The notes beneath the pieces were generated by a model. It had not been told where the DNA came from, did no database searches, and was given only the letters and a program-made list of their open reading frames with translations. The translations under genes were made by a program, and so were the position numbers. Source: Xylogone sp. PMI_703 (lineage: Eukaryota > Ascomycota > Leotiomycetes). Taken from it: a stretch of DNA of 64,000 bases. Location: contig JAJTUQ010000002.1 of the NCBI GenBank assembly GCA_021399445.1, positions 5,766,001 to 5,830,000 of the forward strand. Reading direction: 5' to 3'. Shown here in pieces: positions 46,204-58,571 of this stretch. Within the stretch, counting starts at the first letter, position 1. Every line of letters begins with the position of its first letter.

Positions 46204-46932
46204 TCAAGCTAATTTCAATGACTCGGGCTTTATAACTCTAATATTCACTATGTCAATTGAAAAAGGCGCAGGCAGTTGAGGTTGAGGCCGACCCTGCCGT
46301 AGGAGTATCGGGCGACGTATCGTTGGGATCCAAATTCCATCTACTTCCTTATAGCCATCGACGTAATGAGCTGCTCCGCTTTCTGTTCCGAGAACATCAA
46401 CGTTATAGTCAACCCGGCGAAGCATAAATTTGCTGTCAAAATATCATTTCGATACTGTGGAATGGAACGGAATCTCAGGAGGGTATGTAACTTCTAGCAC
46501 TCTCCATTCCTGTCCCTCTTCATCATGACGGCCTAGCTCCTTGGTGGTGAACCCCGGTCGAGCGAAAATGAAGGGGGTAAGGACGTAGGTCCAAAGAGCA
46601 TAGCCGAAAAAGTAGGTCAGATGCAGGCTATCCCAGGGCGTCGTCAATTCCGCTGTGAACGAATCTCTTGGGTCTTCGCGAGCTTCCACTGTTCTGCCAT
46701 CATAGTTCTCAATTGACACACTAGTAGGTGTATAGATCCAGCGACTATATGGATCACTGGGTAAAAGTCTTTGAAATGCTGTGCGAGGAGTTTTTATATC
46801 AATCGATGCTGTTGGATTGATGCCATCATGATATCCTTTCACAGCCAAAACTGCCCCCGAAGCACGAAAATCAACCTCAATGTAGCTTATCTTCTTATGC
46901 CTTTCTAGCCCTCCATGTGCATCAATGATTTC
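46204..46932 (-). pseudogene. LolA/lipoprotein-like conserved hypothetical gene with in-frame TGA
   Basis: The frame runs from about 47010 to 46204 and is broken once, by TGA at 46444-46446. Before it: EIIDAHGGLERHKKISYIEV, PWDSLHLTYFFGYALWTY, FARPGFTTKELGRHDEEGQ and VTYPPEIPFHSTVSK. After it, in the same frame: YFDSKFMLRRVDYNVDVLG, AAHYVDGYKEVDGIWIPT and PAPFSIDIVNIRVIKPE. This order matches a bacterial and fungal hypothetical family in which the stop position holds an ordinary residue before the YFD motif. No in-frame ATG precedes the conserved start; TTTTCTTCAG ahead of GAA ATC (46933-46942) could be a splice acceptor for an unseen first exon. Biochemical function is unknown. Confidence 0.75.
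46444..46446 (-). other. In-frame TGA in the LolA-like gene
   Basis: It separates HSTVSK from YFDSKFMLRR. Both sides are conserved and in the same frame, so a single base change such as CGA to TGA is sufficient. Confidence 0.75.
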
Positions 46933-47776
46933 CTGAAGAAAATCAGGACTTCGGATGTCAGTGTCGTTATCATCGTTAAGAAGAGAACGTCGTACCTTTG
47001 GTGCGATCCTTCAATCATATCTGGTGAGGGAGTGGGCTTTGACTAACAGAAAATTGATGAAGAACTAAGGTACCAGAGGTTGTGGTGCGAGGCAACATGA
47101 GATTGAAATATCGTCATGGTACCGAGGCACAGCAACATGGGTTTAAATAATCATGTCTTAAGTCCATGCTCTACACTATATGCCTAGCTATTTCGCATCG
47201 CATTTTGTAATCTTGATTACTAAATGGCTTGCAGTTCCACTCAGTTTACAATTTTCTCAACGCCAGGTAAGTGATATGGCCAATTATAAGCTTTGTATGA
47301 TAGACTTTGTATTGTAGACTCTGTTTGTATGTTCTGTATCGTCCGCTCTCTAGTCTCTGGGCTCAGCATACCGGATTAGCCCCTTCAATGCTTCCTAAGC
47401 TTTTGGGAAGGCTTCTCCGAACCCGCCGATGTATTGCCAGATGCTAAACATTTTACTCCTTTAAGCTGCGACTCGATTACGAAGCTATGCCAAAACGCCA
47501 ACTATCGACTTTACCCGGAAAACACAGTCAGTGAAGCTAAAGATTGGAAGATATCAAGGCTGGTATGTGCTCGCCAAACACTAGTATATTGATACGCGGA
47601 GGTGTATGATAAAGCGTATTGACTAAGCTACTGAGATATAATATAATCTATACTGGCGAAATATCTATGAAGGAAAATCGGTCTTGTGATTTTAAGTAGC
47701 AGCACCTGTAAGCCTCCCCATTATGTAACGTAGGTATAGTATTAATATGACAAATATGATGCCATTGTAATAGATC
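46933..47776. other. Intergenic, about 0.8 kb
   Basis: The first 80 bases continue the open frame of the LolA-like gene without ATG. The rest is AT-rich and shows no gene. Confidence 0.45.
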
Positions 47777-49437
47777 TCATTTGTGAAGCTGGGCCAAGAT
47801 CTCTTTAGCAGCCCTTTCTCTACCTGCCGACTCGGGGTGGCGGCTTGCAATATCTCTTGCCTTTGCGAGAATAGTTTCTGCTTCTAAACCAAATAATACC
47901 TCTTCCAGGGAATGGGCTAATTCCTTCCGCTCCCAGCGTGGTTTCGCACTTTGGTTCGCCCAGCGTCCAACTCCTAATAGCTCAACACGATTGGCAAAGT
48001 CATAACAGTCAGACCACGGTGGCAGGAGTACTTGGGGAATGCCAGAACTGTGAGGAGAACTTAGTCAACATCTCTAGAAAAGGACGACATACTTACCATA
48101 TTGCTTCATTAAAAGAACTTGCTCCTCCATGATTTACTGAACAGACTACGTGTCCAGACTCCAGTACTGACTTCGGCTCGGCCGTTACCCAGTCAGTGAT
48201 CCGGATCTTCTCCCCTTCTAGTTCGGACCTCAGAATATCAACTACTCCCTTCCACTGTCCCTCATAGACATCTCTCTGTGGTACTGCGCCATCCGGATCC
48301 GGTTTTCGTCCCAGCTTCCAGAGTATCTGAAGTGGTTTCTCAGATTGTTCTACTCGGTCTAGCACATACTTAAATGCATGTGCCATCTCAGCAGCCTCCA
48401 CTGGGTTAGCTTTCAGATGGGTTCCAAGATTTACATAGACGGTTGGCCGACGACTCAACCACTCTGCTAGCTTTGGGTCTACGCTGCTGATAGACGGTGC
48501 TGCGCGTACAATAGGTCCGCATGGGGTTACGTGCGAAGGAAGGATAGCAAACGGATAGTCGATATCTGAGCTATTTGCGACGAGAATTCGTAAGCCTGCT
48601 GGCGGGGCCTTAAGTACACCAAGCTCATTAGCTGTCATGAGGCTTATAGAGGGATCTATTTCCTGGCGGAGAAGCTTTGTAGTGTTCTTGATGCGGTTAT
48701 CCGTCAGTAACGCATAGCCTACGACGAGGTTGAGAGCGATGTTGCGTGGTATGAGACTCCATGGTAGGGGAAATGGCATGGCTGAGCAGACCCTAATTTA
48801 GTACAGATATCAGCTGTCTTGAACTCATATTATAAACAGTCAGAAATACCAGACTGCCTCATGGTTGGACTTACAGAGGATATTTCCAAAGCATTGCCAA
48901 ACCTGGCTGTAAAGGAACAGCAAAGTCCTTGATCGTGTTTGGCGCTAGAACCATCCAGTCGATTTTTAAGTGGTGACACATTGTCAGACCTGGAGTAAAC
49001 AGGGGCTCAACGACAGTGAGATCAGGTTTAACTTCTTCGAGTACACGTTCTGCTTCCCGGTAAATAGCAGTGAACTCTTCAGGTCGCCATGGAAGCATAA
49101 TAGCAGGGATTACAGATACACATTTTGCTGAGTTACGCAGCCCTGGTGTTAGGTCATAGGCCGCGGATACTCCAACCTCTGGACGAAACGACGCTGATCC
49201 CCAGCTGATGCCCTCCAAACTATGGAAAATGAAAGGCTTTGCATCTGACCCTTCTGGCGCATTGCTAAGAGCAAAGTTAGATGTTTCTCGCACAGCAGAC
49301 TCTAGCCCAGGAAAAGATGCAATGTGAATCTCAACATCTGACGCAATGTGAATTAATGCATAGATGGCAGCAAGCACCACATTTGCTTGGCCATAGTCGC
49401 TGTTGGTGAAGAAGAGGATTTTCTTTCGATCTGTCAT
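47777..49437 (-). CDS. Family 1 (UDP-dependent) glycosyltransferase
   Basis: GT-B fold transferase that attaches a sugar from UDP-sugar to a small acceptor. 509 aa; exons 49437-48875, 48792-48097 and 48047-47777 (1530 nt). The N-terminal acceptor domain begins KKILFFTNSDYGQANVVLAA. VYVNLGTHLKANPVEAAEMA precedes the nucleotide-binding domain, whose signature spans the last intron: NHGGASSFNEAICSGIPQ followed by VLLPPWSDCYDFANRVE. The usual DQ pair near the end of the signature is DC, which may alter sugar choice. In fungi such enzymes glycosylate sterols, phenolics or foreign metabolites. Confidence 0.92.
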
Positions 49438-50167
49438 GATTAGTCCTATGCATTTGATAGATTCCGGTCATACAAACCTTGCGCAAAGTAGAGCTGGTTA
49501 AATATACCTTTATCGTGAAATAAGAACCAGTTCAGCTGTTGCTACTGTGAAAATGTTGGTATATTCGCCAAGGCCGCTCACATCATCACAGCCGTGACAT
49601 CGTTGCTTGGCCTGATTATTTGACTGGCGACAGTTGGGTACCCAGTCTAATAGGCTTTAGAGCCAAGCTTTTGAACCCACAATTTAGCCAATAACTAAGA
49701 GCTTTAAATTTCCTATCCTTCAGCTGAACTTTAGGCCAATTCATAGCGGGCAAATTACTGTTAAAGGCAATATTAAAATTTTTTACACGTGTGCGGTGTT
49801 GGTTCTTCATTTCTCTTCGGTCATCACCGAAGCGAAAAATAAAGCGATTAAGATTGGCTTAAACTAATTGCTGAGGATAAGCTATTCATGCCTTAAAAAT
49901 GCTCTCTTATGCCAGAGTGCTGAAATGGGATACCCCAGGAGGTCGTAATTCGCGCCGAATTGATAGAGAATCACATTCGTGATGAGCACGTTAAGCATAC
50001 AATAAGATAGTAGATAATTCTAGATCTGTGAGCTTAAGCTTATATTACTATATTTTCTGCATATCTAGAGTTATCACCCCTTCCTTCTAACCTGCAAAGA
50101 AGGATTTCCCTGCTTTATTTTCGGCCAGGAGCTTAAGAATAAGACCAACTCAGATTATGCATATCAA
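49438..50167. other. Intergenic, about 0.7 kb
   Basis: No supported gene. A 64-codon minus ORF near 49616-49810 shows nothing recognisable. Confidence 0.5.
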
Positions 50168-51798
50168 TCAGCCGAAAAACTGAGATGCAACAGCAAGTGC
50201 ATATGTTGCCGGACTCTTCATTCCATTCTTTCCTACAGCTCTTAGGCCAAATACTGCGTTATCCTTACTAATAGGCAAGGTTATTGTGTTTTCCTTCCCT
50301 ACATTTAACATGTGTGTCCACTATGCAAGTTAGCTCGTAAGATCATACTGAGAATCATCAGAAAATCGTACCTGCTGACTTGACATTGGACGCCAAACAA
50401 TCTCATAATGATCCACAAGGGGGTCTACAGGCTCGGTGTTCCAGTACAGTTTGATCACGTTCTCAAGCCAGCTGGCTGGGGTCGATCTGCTATCTGCGAG
50501 AAAGCCGATGTTTGTATCGTACGTGAAGTTTGTAGGCGTGCCAGGTGCATTTGCAATACTCCATAGGCTAAGCAAGTTAACCCTTCCCACACGAGCCGTG
50601 TACTCGGAGTCAACGAACTGGATTTCATCGCCATACAGAATTCCATCCTGCGTGCGAGGGTCTTGATGCTGGTGGTAAAAGTCCTCCTGAGGTTCCGTAA
50701 ACCTCACAGCAGGGAAGCCAGCGGTAAGAAAGGACTCGTGATCACCGCCTCTGAAAAATCGATCTGGCTTGTATATGAGTGCAACCTCCATATCGGTTGT
50801 TCCTGCGGCGCCTGCATTCACTTCTTGAACGAATCTCCCTAAATGGCGGGACGGGGTGTCATCATGATAACCGGTAGATATGAACTCTGCAATGACATTG
50901 GAAGGCAAGGCTAGCCGGTCAGTGCCAGCGCCAAAGATGCGAATGGTATGCTGATTCAAAGGATTAAATGGTGCGTTCGAGCCGGAGCCAACGATATCAT
51001 CGTTGAAATTACCTTGCACGTTCACCGAAGCATTCTTTACTGCATTATGTTAGGTCGCATCACGCATTATTGAAGCATCAACATACAAGTCTGAGCAAGG
51101 AATTTACTGCCATATAATCCTTGCTCCTCTCCAGCTACAGCCGCAATTATAATACTAGCTGCTGGACGTGTTTTGGTCACTACTGAGGCAAGCACACGGA
51201 CCAGCTCCAAGGCAATTGCTACAGCGCTCGCATTATCATCTGCGCCAGGGGCATCGTTTGTAAAATCGCTATTATTAAGCCTTCTAGAATCATAGTGGCC
51301 CGTGTAGACATACGTTCGATTGGGGTCCACGGAGCCAGTGATTTCCGCCTGCACGTTGCATAATTTGACAGCGATGAGGAGGTCGTTGGCCGGATCTGCC
51401 GGCTGATCATAACATGGTATGGAGACCTTTATTAGACCTTTTGAAGGCGCGGCCAGCGCAGTCATCTCTTTCAAAAGCCATTCCCGAGCTGCTCCAATTC
51501 CCCTTGTGCGGCTCGTGGTTGTGGAGGCCGTGTGGCGCGTACCAAAATTGACTAAGGTCTGAATGGTCGATTGAATGCGAGCCGGGTCTACCGTCTTGAG
51601 GAAAGATAATATCTCATTATCCGTCTTTTGTGGTACTAATGGGACACCGACAGTGGACGATGGCCAATTACCAGCACCCCAGTTCGCAAATCCATTTGAC
51701 CCGAAGGTGACTGGGAGTGGTTCATAAACATATTCTTTTTCGGCACGAACGGCGATCGTTACGCCAAGTAGGCAGAGAAAGAATCTAAAGAGGACCAT
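50168..51798 (-). CDS. Secreted M28 family zinc aminopeptidase
   Basis: Extracellular metallopeptidase, 510 aa; exons 51798-51087, 51039-50372 and 50320-50168 (1533 nt). The ATG at 51798 starts a signal peptide (MVLFRFFLCLLGVTIAVRA); an upstream TTG-initiated frame is less likely. Zinc ligands are visible in YVYTGHYDSR (His), PGADDNASAV (bridging Asp), AAVAGEEQGLYG (catalytic and ligand Glu), TTDMEV (Asp) and FYHQHQD (His). The third exon encodes the end of a C-terminal beta domain (NAVFGLRAVGKNGMKSPATY), typical for M28 members with a fibronectin-like tail. Probably a nutrient-scavenging leucyl-type aminopeptidase. Confidence 0.92.
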
Positions 51799-52397
51799 CC
51801 TCAAAACAAATGCTGCCGCAGAGCCCAGCTGAGAAGGCGTTTTCCTCTTCTCCTCATCACGCGAGACGTTTTCCTTTTTATTGCTTTCATTGCAGCTCTA
51901 GAGCTTACTGTAGTAGGAAGCTTGATAGGATGCGAGCTTCCTGCGCATATTGCGGAATCAACTCCTTGCCGTTGAGGGAAGGTCGTCATTAAAAGTGCGG
52001 GAAAGCAAACGATAAGAGAGGCATTTCCATGTTCTCCCACTCTTCCTAGCTCCATCTGAAGCTTGTCTTGAGCTAGTGGAGTGGCTAGCATTGTCCAGTT
52101 TCATAATTAATTTCATAATTTCATAATTTAGCCTAATCTATCAATTATCTAGCAAATCAACACGTCAATGACTCAGCACTGCATGCAATAACTATGACAT
52201 GCACAATCGTAGAATTAAAGTAGCCACGTGTATTATTCCTGTAATATTACTGGTCTGTGTGCTTAAAATGCAATTCCAGCTTTGGCATCTCCTATCATAA
52301 CCAACTAATACATAATTTGAAGAAATCGAGCTATTAAAACAAAAATCATGACATGATATCCCCCAAAATGCTAAACATAACTTGCTTTTTTCATATT
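51799..52397. other. Intergenic, about 0.6 kb
   Basis: Spacer between the M28 gene start and the end of the DUF2985 gene. A short direct repetition of TTTCATAAT occurs around 52100-52130. No gene. Confidence 0.5.
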
Positions 52398-54457
52398 TTA
52401 ACTCTGGTCCAAATCTGCCCTTCTGACAAGCCTCAAAAGCTTCTGGCCTTTAGGTTCTTTGGGTGATACTTGGTCTCTTTTTAGCACTGGATTCGGACGT
52501 GATGGCTGTCCTAGTTCTTCTTGGACAGCCGGTAATACTGCACCACTCCTGGATTTCGAAGAGGAAGAGGCTGTTGTATCAATGTTGACATCAGATCTCC
52601 TACCTCTCTGGGGTAATGACGGCTGCCTGCGGTCTTCTCCTTTTCCAAGTAATGTTTTCGGCAGCGACGGTACATTCTTCCATGATTTCTTAATCTCTTC
52701 ATATTCTCTATCTTCCCTCTCCTGTTCCAGATTACGCCTCACGGACGCATCGACCTCGCCTCGCTCCTCTGCTTCTTTCAGAAGCTGCGTTTCTATAGCT
52801 TCTATAGCTTCAGAAGTGATCTCCTGCAGCATCATGCGCTCGATCACATCCTTCTTCCGTGTACGCTTGTCACCTATGGAGATAAGCACGCCACCCATGA
52901 TGTTGCACGTTATACTACAGCACAGTATCACTGTGGTGAGTGCAAAGGGCCGTGTTTTGTAAGATATACCCCACGTGCATGCACCAAGAGAGATTTGCAG
53001 CGCCGAGTGGAAATCGAGCAGAATAACAATGGCCACAAGAAGTTTAAGCGGGAAGGCATAATGAGTTTCAGTTTCGTGTGGCTTGTAAAAGGTATGGCTT
53101 TTGGAGAACTTCCGCTCGTGGTGTTCAAGCTTTGCTTGCTCTTCTGGAGTCAGGACCGTATATTCGTACAATGGTTCTTTATTTTCACCGCTGCGGGTGA
53201 CGATTCTTCGAGCAAACCTTTTCGGAATTCTTGGTGCAATTTTTGAAGCAAGACCACGTGGTAGCTTCCGAGCGATCAAACTCTCAAGGTCGACTTGAGC
53301 AGGCACCACGTCTTCTTTTCGCTGATCAGGTAGATCGTTGTGGTCGACTAATTCTGGAAGACCAAGCTTCTCTCGTCTCTTCCAGGTCTTACGGTGGTAC
53401 TTAGCAATATAAATCATGTGATACGTATCGACTGCACGAAAAGGAGCCAGGCCGTCACCAATAATTGCAAAGAGAGCGACTAAAACATTATCGACGACGT
53501 TGATAACGTAACTTCGTTTGGAGCCTAGAGATATCCAACCAATAAGGAACAATACCCAGGCCGCACCAAACAGAGTGATTAAAGTGGCATAAACTGTGAT
53601 AAAGAGGCCAAGAGCTGCAAGAAGTTATTAGTTAAGTCACATTCAGTAGTGATGTGCAAGACAAACTTACGTCGTCGAACGTATTGCCAGAATCCTCTCA
53701 TAGAGCGTTTGAATTGTGCTCGTCGAGAATGTAATACATGTCGAACACGGTCATCCAGATCTTGCTTCTGTTCATATGTCCAGCCCCTTAGTATTACACC
53801 ATTTGGAAGAACAGCATATTGAAAGTCGTAACGTGGTGCCATAACATCATCTTCCTCAAGCTTCTCATGTGTTGGACTTGACAGAGACTTCAATGAGGCT
53901 TTAAGTCTGTCAATTGTACGTGTCTCTCCTGGTTGGCTCGAGATTCTATATGTAGGACGACGATTGAGAATCCTCCCAAGCGAAGGGACGAAGAGTGAGT
54001 TTTGGACATTGTTGAGAGTAGAGAGTGTGGCTACTTCTGGATCTACGAACAGTTAGTTTGTTGCTTCAAGAATGATTCTGGCAAACATGCCTACGCAATC
54101 CAACAAATCTACTGTATCTGCATCATATTCGTGATCTAAAGAGACATCATAGTGACTATCATCGTCACTGAACGGTGATCGAATTGCGGATGTGGCCCGG
54201 TTTCGAAAAGTTGCAAAACGGTCAGAGAATGAGGTTTTCCTTGAGTTTTTCTCATGAGTTTGAGGAGGAGGTAAAGATGGTTCGACGACACCTCTAGCTA
54301 CCGGGACTTGGTGTGACCTGGGAGTTGATGGAGATTCACGCAAGATTCGGACACTCGGTCGTTGATGCGTGCTCAATACTGACTTCACTTTGCGCCCTAC
54401 TGCTACGACTGGATTATCCGTTGTTGATGATGACTGTGATGATGATGCCCGATCCAT
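52398..54457 (-). CDS. DUF2985 integral membrane protein, contains a GC-AG intron
   Basis: Conserved fungal membrane protein of unknown function, 651 aa; exons 54457-54091, 54042-53671 and 53614-52398 (1956 nt). The first intron starts with GC: TGCGTAG/GCATGT. Only this junction gives the conserved LLDCVDPEVATLSTLNNVQN. A GTAGGC donor four bases upstream would break the frame. The N-terminus is Ser/Pro rich and basic (disordered). Conserved landmarks are NSLFVPSLGRILNRRPTY and LPNGVILRGWTYEQ. Membrane helices are LFITVYATLITLFGAAWVLF, VVDNVLVALFAIIGDGL, LLVAIVILLDFHSALQISLG and TTVILCCSITCNIMGGVLIS. The C-terminal tail is charged with a predicted helix (EAIETQLLKEAEER). Location and role are not known. 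Confidence 0.9.
54043..54090 (-). other. GC-AG intron in the DUF2985 gene
   Basis: Donor AG/GCATGT, acceptor TTCGTAG, length 48 nt, with an AACTAAC branch sequence near the 3' end. The exon side AG before GC agrees with the known preference of GC donors for strong pairing with U1. Confidence 0.75.
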
Positions 54458-57400
54458 TTTGTGGATGAACTCTGTTGGTTGTAACTAGGCTGGATTGGAG
54501 AAAACGAGCTACAGCTAGTAAACGGACTCAGATAGAAAACACAGTAACACTCTCATTAGTTCTCGTTCAAGTGCAAGAGAAGGATCTTTCTTCTCTGCAA
54601 GTTAACAGAATGTATATATTAGAATAGTGTTCGATACATGATGGCAGATGATCCGCAAGTGTATTGTTGGTCTAGTTTCTACGTTACATTGTGCTGTGCA
54701 GGCATATGTACTGGGAGACCTTGAACTGTGCCTTGTTTTGATTAGTCTCGGGCCATTGATGTCATCTAGCAGACACGATCGACCAATGTCTAGGCTCGCT
54801 TCCGAGTGGACCGACGCCCGCCACGCCATCGCACTTCATCAGAACAACATTAGAAATCTTCAAAACCACAATGCTATCATATCGAATCTTTCATCTTTGA
54901 TCTTTGAAAGTCTAATTGCTCAATACGATTGATTATACCAACGTTGGCTTGGAAGAACTAACCGTTGTTGAAGAATTCTAAGCGTGCTGATATAACAACG
55001 CTTTCGACACCATTTGCTACTCTTTCGCGCCATATTTATAACCCAATTCTTTCTATGGTAAACTCTATAAACATGCCATTAACGTAGCATTCTTTCTGTA
55101 TATTTTTTTATTATACTGTAAATGCAGCTGCACTTAGTTCTAACTCACATACTGCACCATCTCCGATGATATTCACCTTGAAAGATCATTCGCCTGCAAA
55201 CTTCACGTTATCAAGCGCTGGAATCTTTGAAAAAATATCATTTAACAATTTATGGCCTAATGCTGTTGAATTTTATGGAAGATATAGAACTTATAAAACA
55301 GCAACCTCCCGTCGCGTGCATAGCTTTCCCCATAGGCGCCACAGACATGAATGAGACAGGAAGTGGACGGCCCAAGTGGAGGGTGGCACCCCGCTACAAG
55401 GACTCCTCCAGTTATATAAGCACTGGGCTGACCAATCTAATTGGAGGTCAGAGATCAATATGGATCATAGATTGAGGGTAAGCCTCGGGGCTAACTTGCT
55501 TCTATCACTCTAAACGATGGACCCTTCTCATGATAAGGTACCGCCGTGTTGCATGGCGGTAGGTGAGCCTCTTCTACAACCATGGCGACAGTATGCTATA
55601 AGGTATAAATATATGAAATGTTAAATACGATTGATTGAGTGAGAGATGAGGTGTAAGAACTAGGCCTAATCTCACAGCCGCAATCTAACAGATACATTGA
55701 TACTCTTGGATCGTTGGCTTTCCAAGTTTTATGGAGGCACCCAATAGCCATATTTGCGAGCCTGCGCGCAAAATTTTCCGAATTTCCTACGTGAAATTTC
55801 TGTCATACTTACCAGCTAGCCTTTCCCTTCAGCAAACCACCCACCTTTTCCCTTACGCATGTTAGATAGGCCTGATATGCAATGTGGTCATGGTCACTAA
55901 GTAGAAACATAAACGCTACCAAATACTAGGTGTGTGGGCGCCATTCTAAGAGAAGTGCATATTAGTGCTCAACTAGTCACCTCAAAATTATCGAGAGCAC
56001 TCTAAGTCAATCTAATCGATCTATTATACTTCATACATGAATAATTTGTAAAAGGCTGACTACTAGATTTGCTACATTGTTCTCTGTTTCACTGAGTATT
56101 TTATCCGTAACTTTCTCTTTCGCAAGAAGTTTTTTCCTAATGTGATGTTATGTGTAATATCATGGGATATTATGTTTGAAGTGGGTTGATTTGTATTGAA
56201 CAACTATAGATCTGATAGTAATATATAATAGTTGATTAGCTCTTATGTCACCTAAGATATGATTGAGATTTTATATCCCGGCAGGATATTAATGAGAGAT
56301 ATATTAGAAATTCTCTAACAAGATCTATCACCATGATAAAAAGGAGTATAAGTATTCAGACGCGGATATTGGCATGCCTATACTGGAGCTAGTTACTCAC
56401 CATGTATGGCAGGGTCGCGAAGAAATGTGTGGCGAGCTCGCTCATTATAATAAATACTTTATATGAAAATTATAGTTATACAATTCCACACCTTGAATGA
56501 AGTAAGGTGAGTCTATAATGGGGCTTCCCAATTCATTGTTACTAGTAATAATGTAGAAGGGTCTGTCGGTTTCCATTGGCTGGTAGCCTTGCCGCTTCAT
56601 ATACTTATAGACCAAACTCCCTCCATTTAATGGAGGGACCGTAGTAGTTCGGAGCCAGGACACTTGGTATTATAGAGTAAAGGTAGTCCAAGCAGGCGAT
56701 AGAAAAAGTTAGACGTATAGGCTCAGTTGAATAGCAGCGTATTCAATAAACCTATAATAATCCCAAGAAAACATGTCGATCTCTGGACTCTCAGAACACA
56801 AAGCAGTCACTGCATCTGTAGGATCCCTGGTCGCTGGATCTATAGTGGCTAGTCATTGCCTGCTGGCCTTGCCATATAGGTCTCATATACTTTACACCAG
56901 AGTATAATATATCACAAAAAATATGAGCGACAGGCTGCTGAGCCACAAATTTAAATATCAGTACGAAGCACATTACGGGACGCGAGAAGTATGCGCAGTG
57001 TATAATTAGAATTGGCGGGCACGTGGATTATAGGCTGTATACGTGGACACGGGAATAGAAGAGCACGAAGGATTCATGCCACGGCAGCCAAGGCTTGCAC
57101 CAAATACCGTAACTTACTGGCCACTTTCCTAGCCAAACAAATTTTCATTCTTCTTCAACTTATTTATGGCGGGATGTGTCGAATGACATTACTTTGTATC
57201 TGCCTGGGTTGGGTTGTAGAGAAGATTGGATTAGGACGGGTGAAAAGCGGATCTTATCCGTGAAGTTCCTATATCGGCCTCGGAAATATCAGAACCTTAC
57301 CAGTCGTACGGCCAACGGTCCGTATCAAACGCTCTACGTAGCCATTGGCGTCGTGTAATGAGTTCAGCTAACAAGTGGCACAATAGATAACTATGATGAG

Positions 57401-58070
57401 GACCTCGCAAAGCTGGAAAATCGGCCCTTTGAACAGACAATTCGCGTTGGAATACTTGGAACTGAGAGATGCGCCAGGAGTCTTCGATGCTGCACAATGC
57501 TTGGCTGCTTCTCGCCTATGAGGTTGGATGTTGGTTTTGGGCTTTGAAGGGACAGGCCGCAGGCTGGTGGCGCACAGCAGAGTGTCGGGTAGTTTGTGAT
57601 AAGGGTCTTAGGTGAGATGATCCTTGCTCAATCTGGGCGTCGCAAGTAAAGTGGTTGAGTGATTTGGTAATAGTTAGTACAAAAGGTAGTAGAAGGGAAT
57701 AGTGTTAGGAGAAAGCATGATTGCTGTGAGTTCACAGACAACACAGCTTTCAGTGTTTTTGTCCGACCTCGTAATACTGGAGACAGAATTTCCTAGAAAG
57801 GAAATATTGTGATACCTGGTGAGAAATATCGTGAGAAAGTTACATGATGGGGAGCTCGTTCCAAGACGACATTACGAGATACGCCTCTTCTTTAGCCACT
57901 CAAAGTTTCGGAATGAGAGAACGCCGGCCAATGAATGCGTGAGGTCCAACCCCACAGCTATCCTTTGTGCTCTAAGCTCTAGTCCAAATGGAGTATCATC
58001 CTCCGGCCCGCTACTCCTGGAGATTTCCTACTAGTTTCGGGCCTTATGGCCTTATTTTCCCTTAGACACG
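54458..58070. other. Gene-poor stretch, about 3.6 kb
   Basis: No supported gene. ORFs are at most about 95 codons (54648-54932, 55227-55475, 57012-57263) and lack recognisable domains. 55780-56500 is AT-rich. Composition shifts to higher GC after about 57.4 kb. I saw no transposase, reverse transcriptase or terminal repeats. Confidence 0.5.
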
Positions 58071-58571
58071 CTAGAGCCTAATACTACTTTGCGCGATGGT
58101 CCGTTCGTCGTGTGCCAGTAGCAGTTTAGCCTCTCCATCAGCCACACAAACTTTGCTGCCATCATGGCTGTGGAGTAACAAAACCTTCTTTCTTTCTAGT
58201 GGAAAGCCAAGGCATACTTATGCCGTGTGTACTATGGCGTGCATGATCGGTTGGACGCCTCCGGCAACGAATTCCCTTAGCGGCCAGACGAGGGCACCGT
58301 CTGGCCACGGCTGGTATGCACCGAAACGATCAATTAGTACTGAATGGTGGTATTCTTCTTGTGGCTGCAGGACAGTCTGGTTCAATCTCGAGTATGATAT
58401 TGCCTCGTGTAGGTAGAAGAAGGAAGAGGTTGTTACACGGGTGCCAGAACCATGGATAATCAAGTTGTACGACCGGAGAAGGCCCACGCCTCCAATATCG
58501 TCTTGATTAAGGGGCACAGGGAGTATGCGGGTTGCAGTGGTTGCTTCGTCTGGTTCCAGAAAGGAGAACAA
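58071..58571 (-). CDS. Possible hypothetical gene, two exons, 5' end unresolved
   Basis: Not a family I recognise. A coding-like frame from about 58571 to 58233 (QDDIGGVGLLRSYNLIIHGS, EYHHSVLIDRFGAYQPWPDG, PLREFVAGGVQPIMHAI) joins through a 48-nt GT-AG intron (58232-58185) to VLLLHSHDGSKVCVADGEAK and LLLAHDERTIAQSSIRL, ending with TAG at 58071. The second exon is exactly 38 codons in phase. Upstream of 58571 an in-frame TAA appears within a few codons, and I could not place a first exon with an ATG. It could be a real small gene with another exon, or the remaining end of a decayed one. Confidence 0.35.

Noticed and set aside
45971..46279. 102-codon plus ORF
   Set aside because: Overlaps the conserved 3' end of the opposite-strand LolA-like gene and has no recognisable domain.
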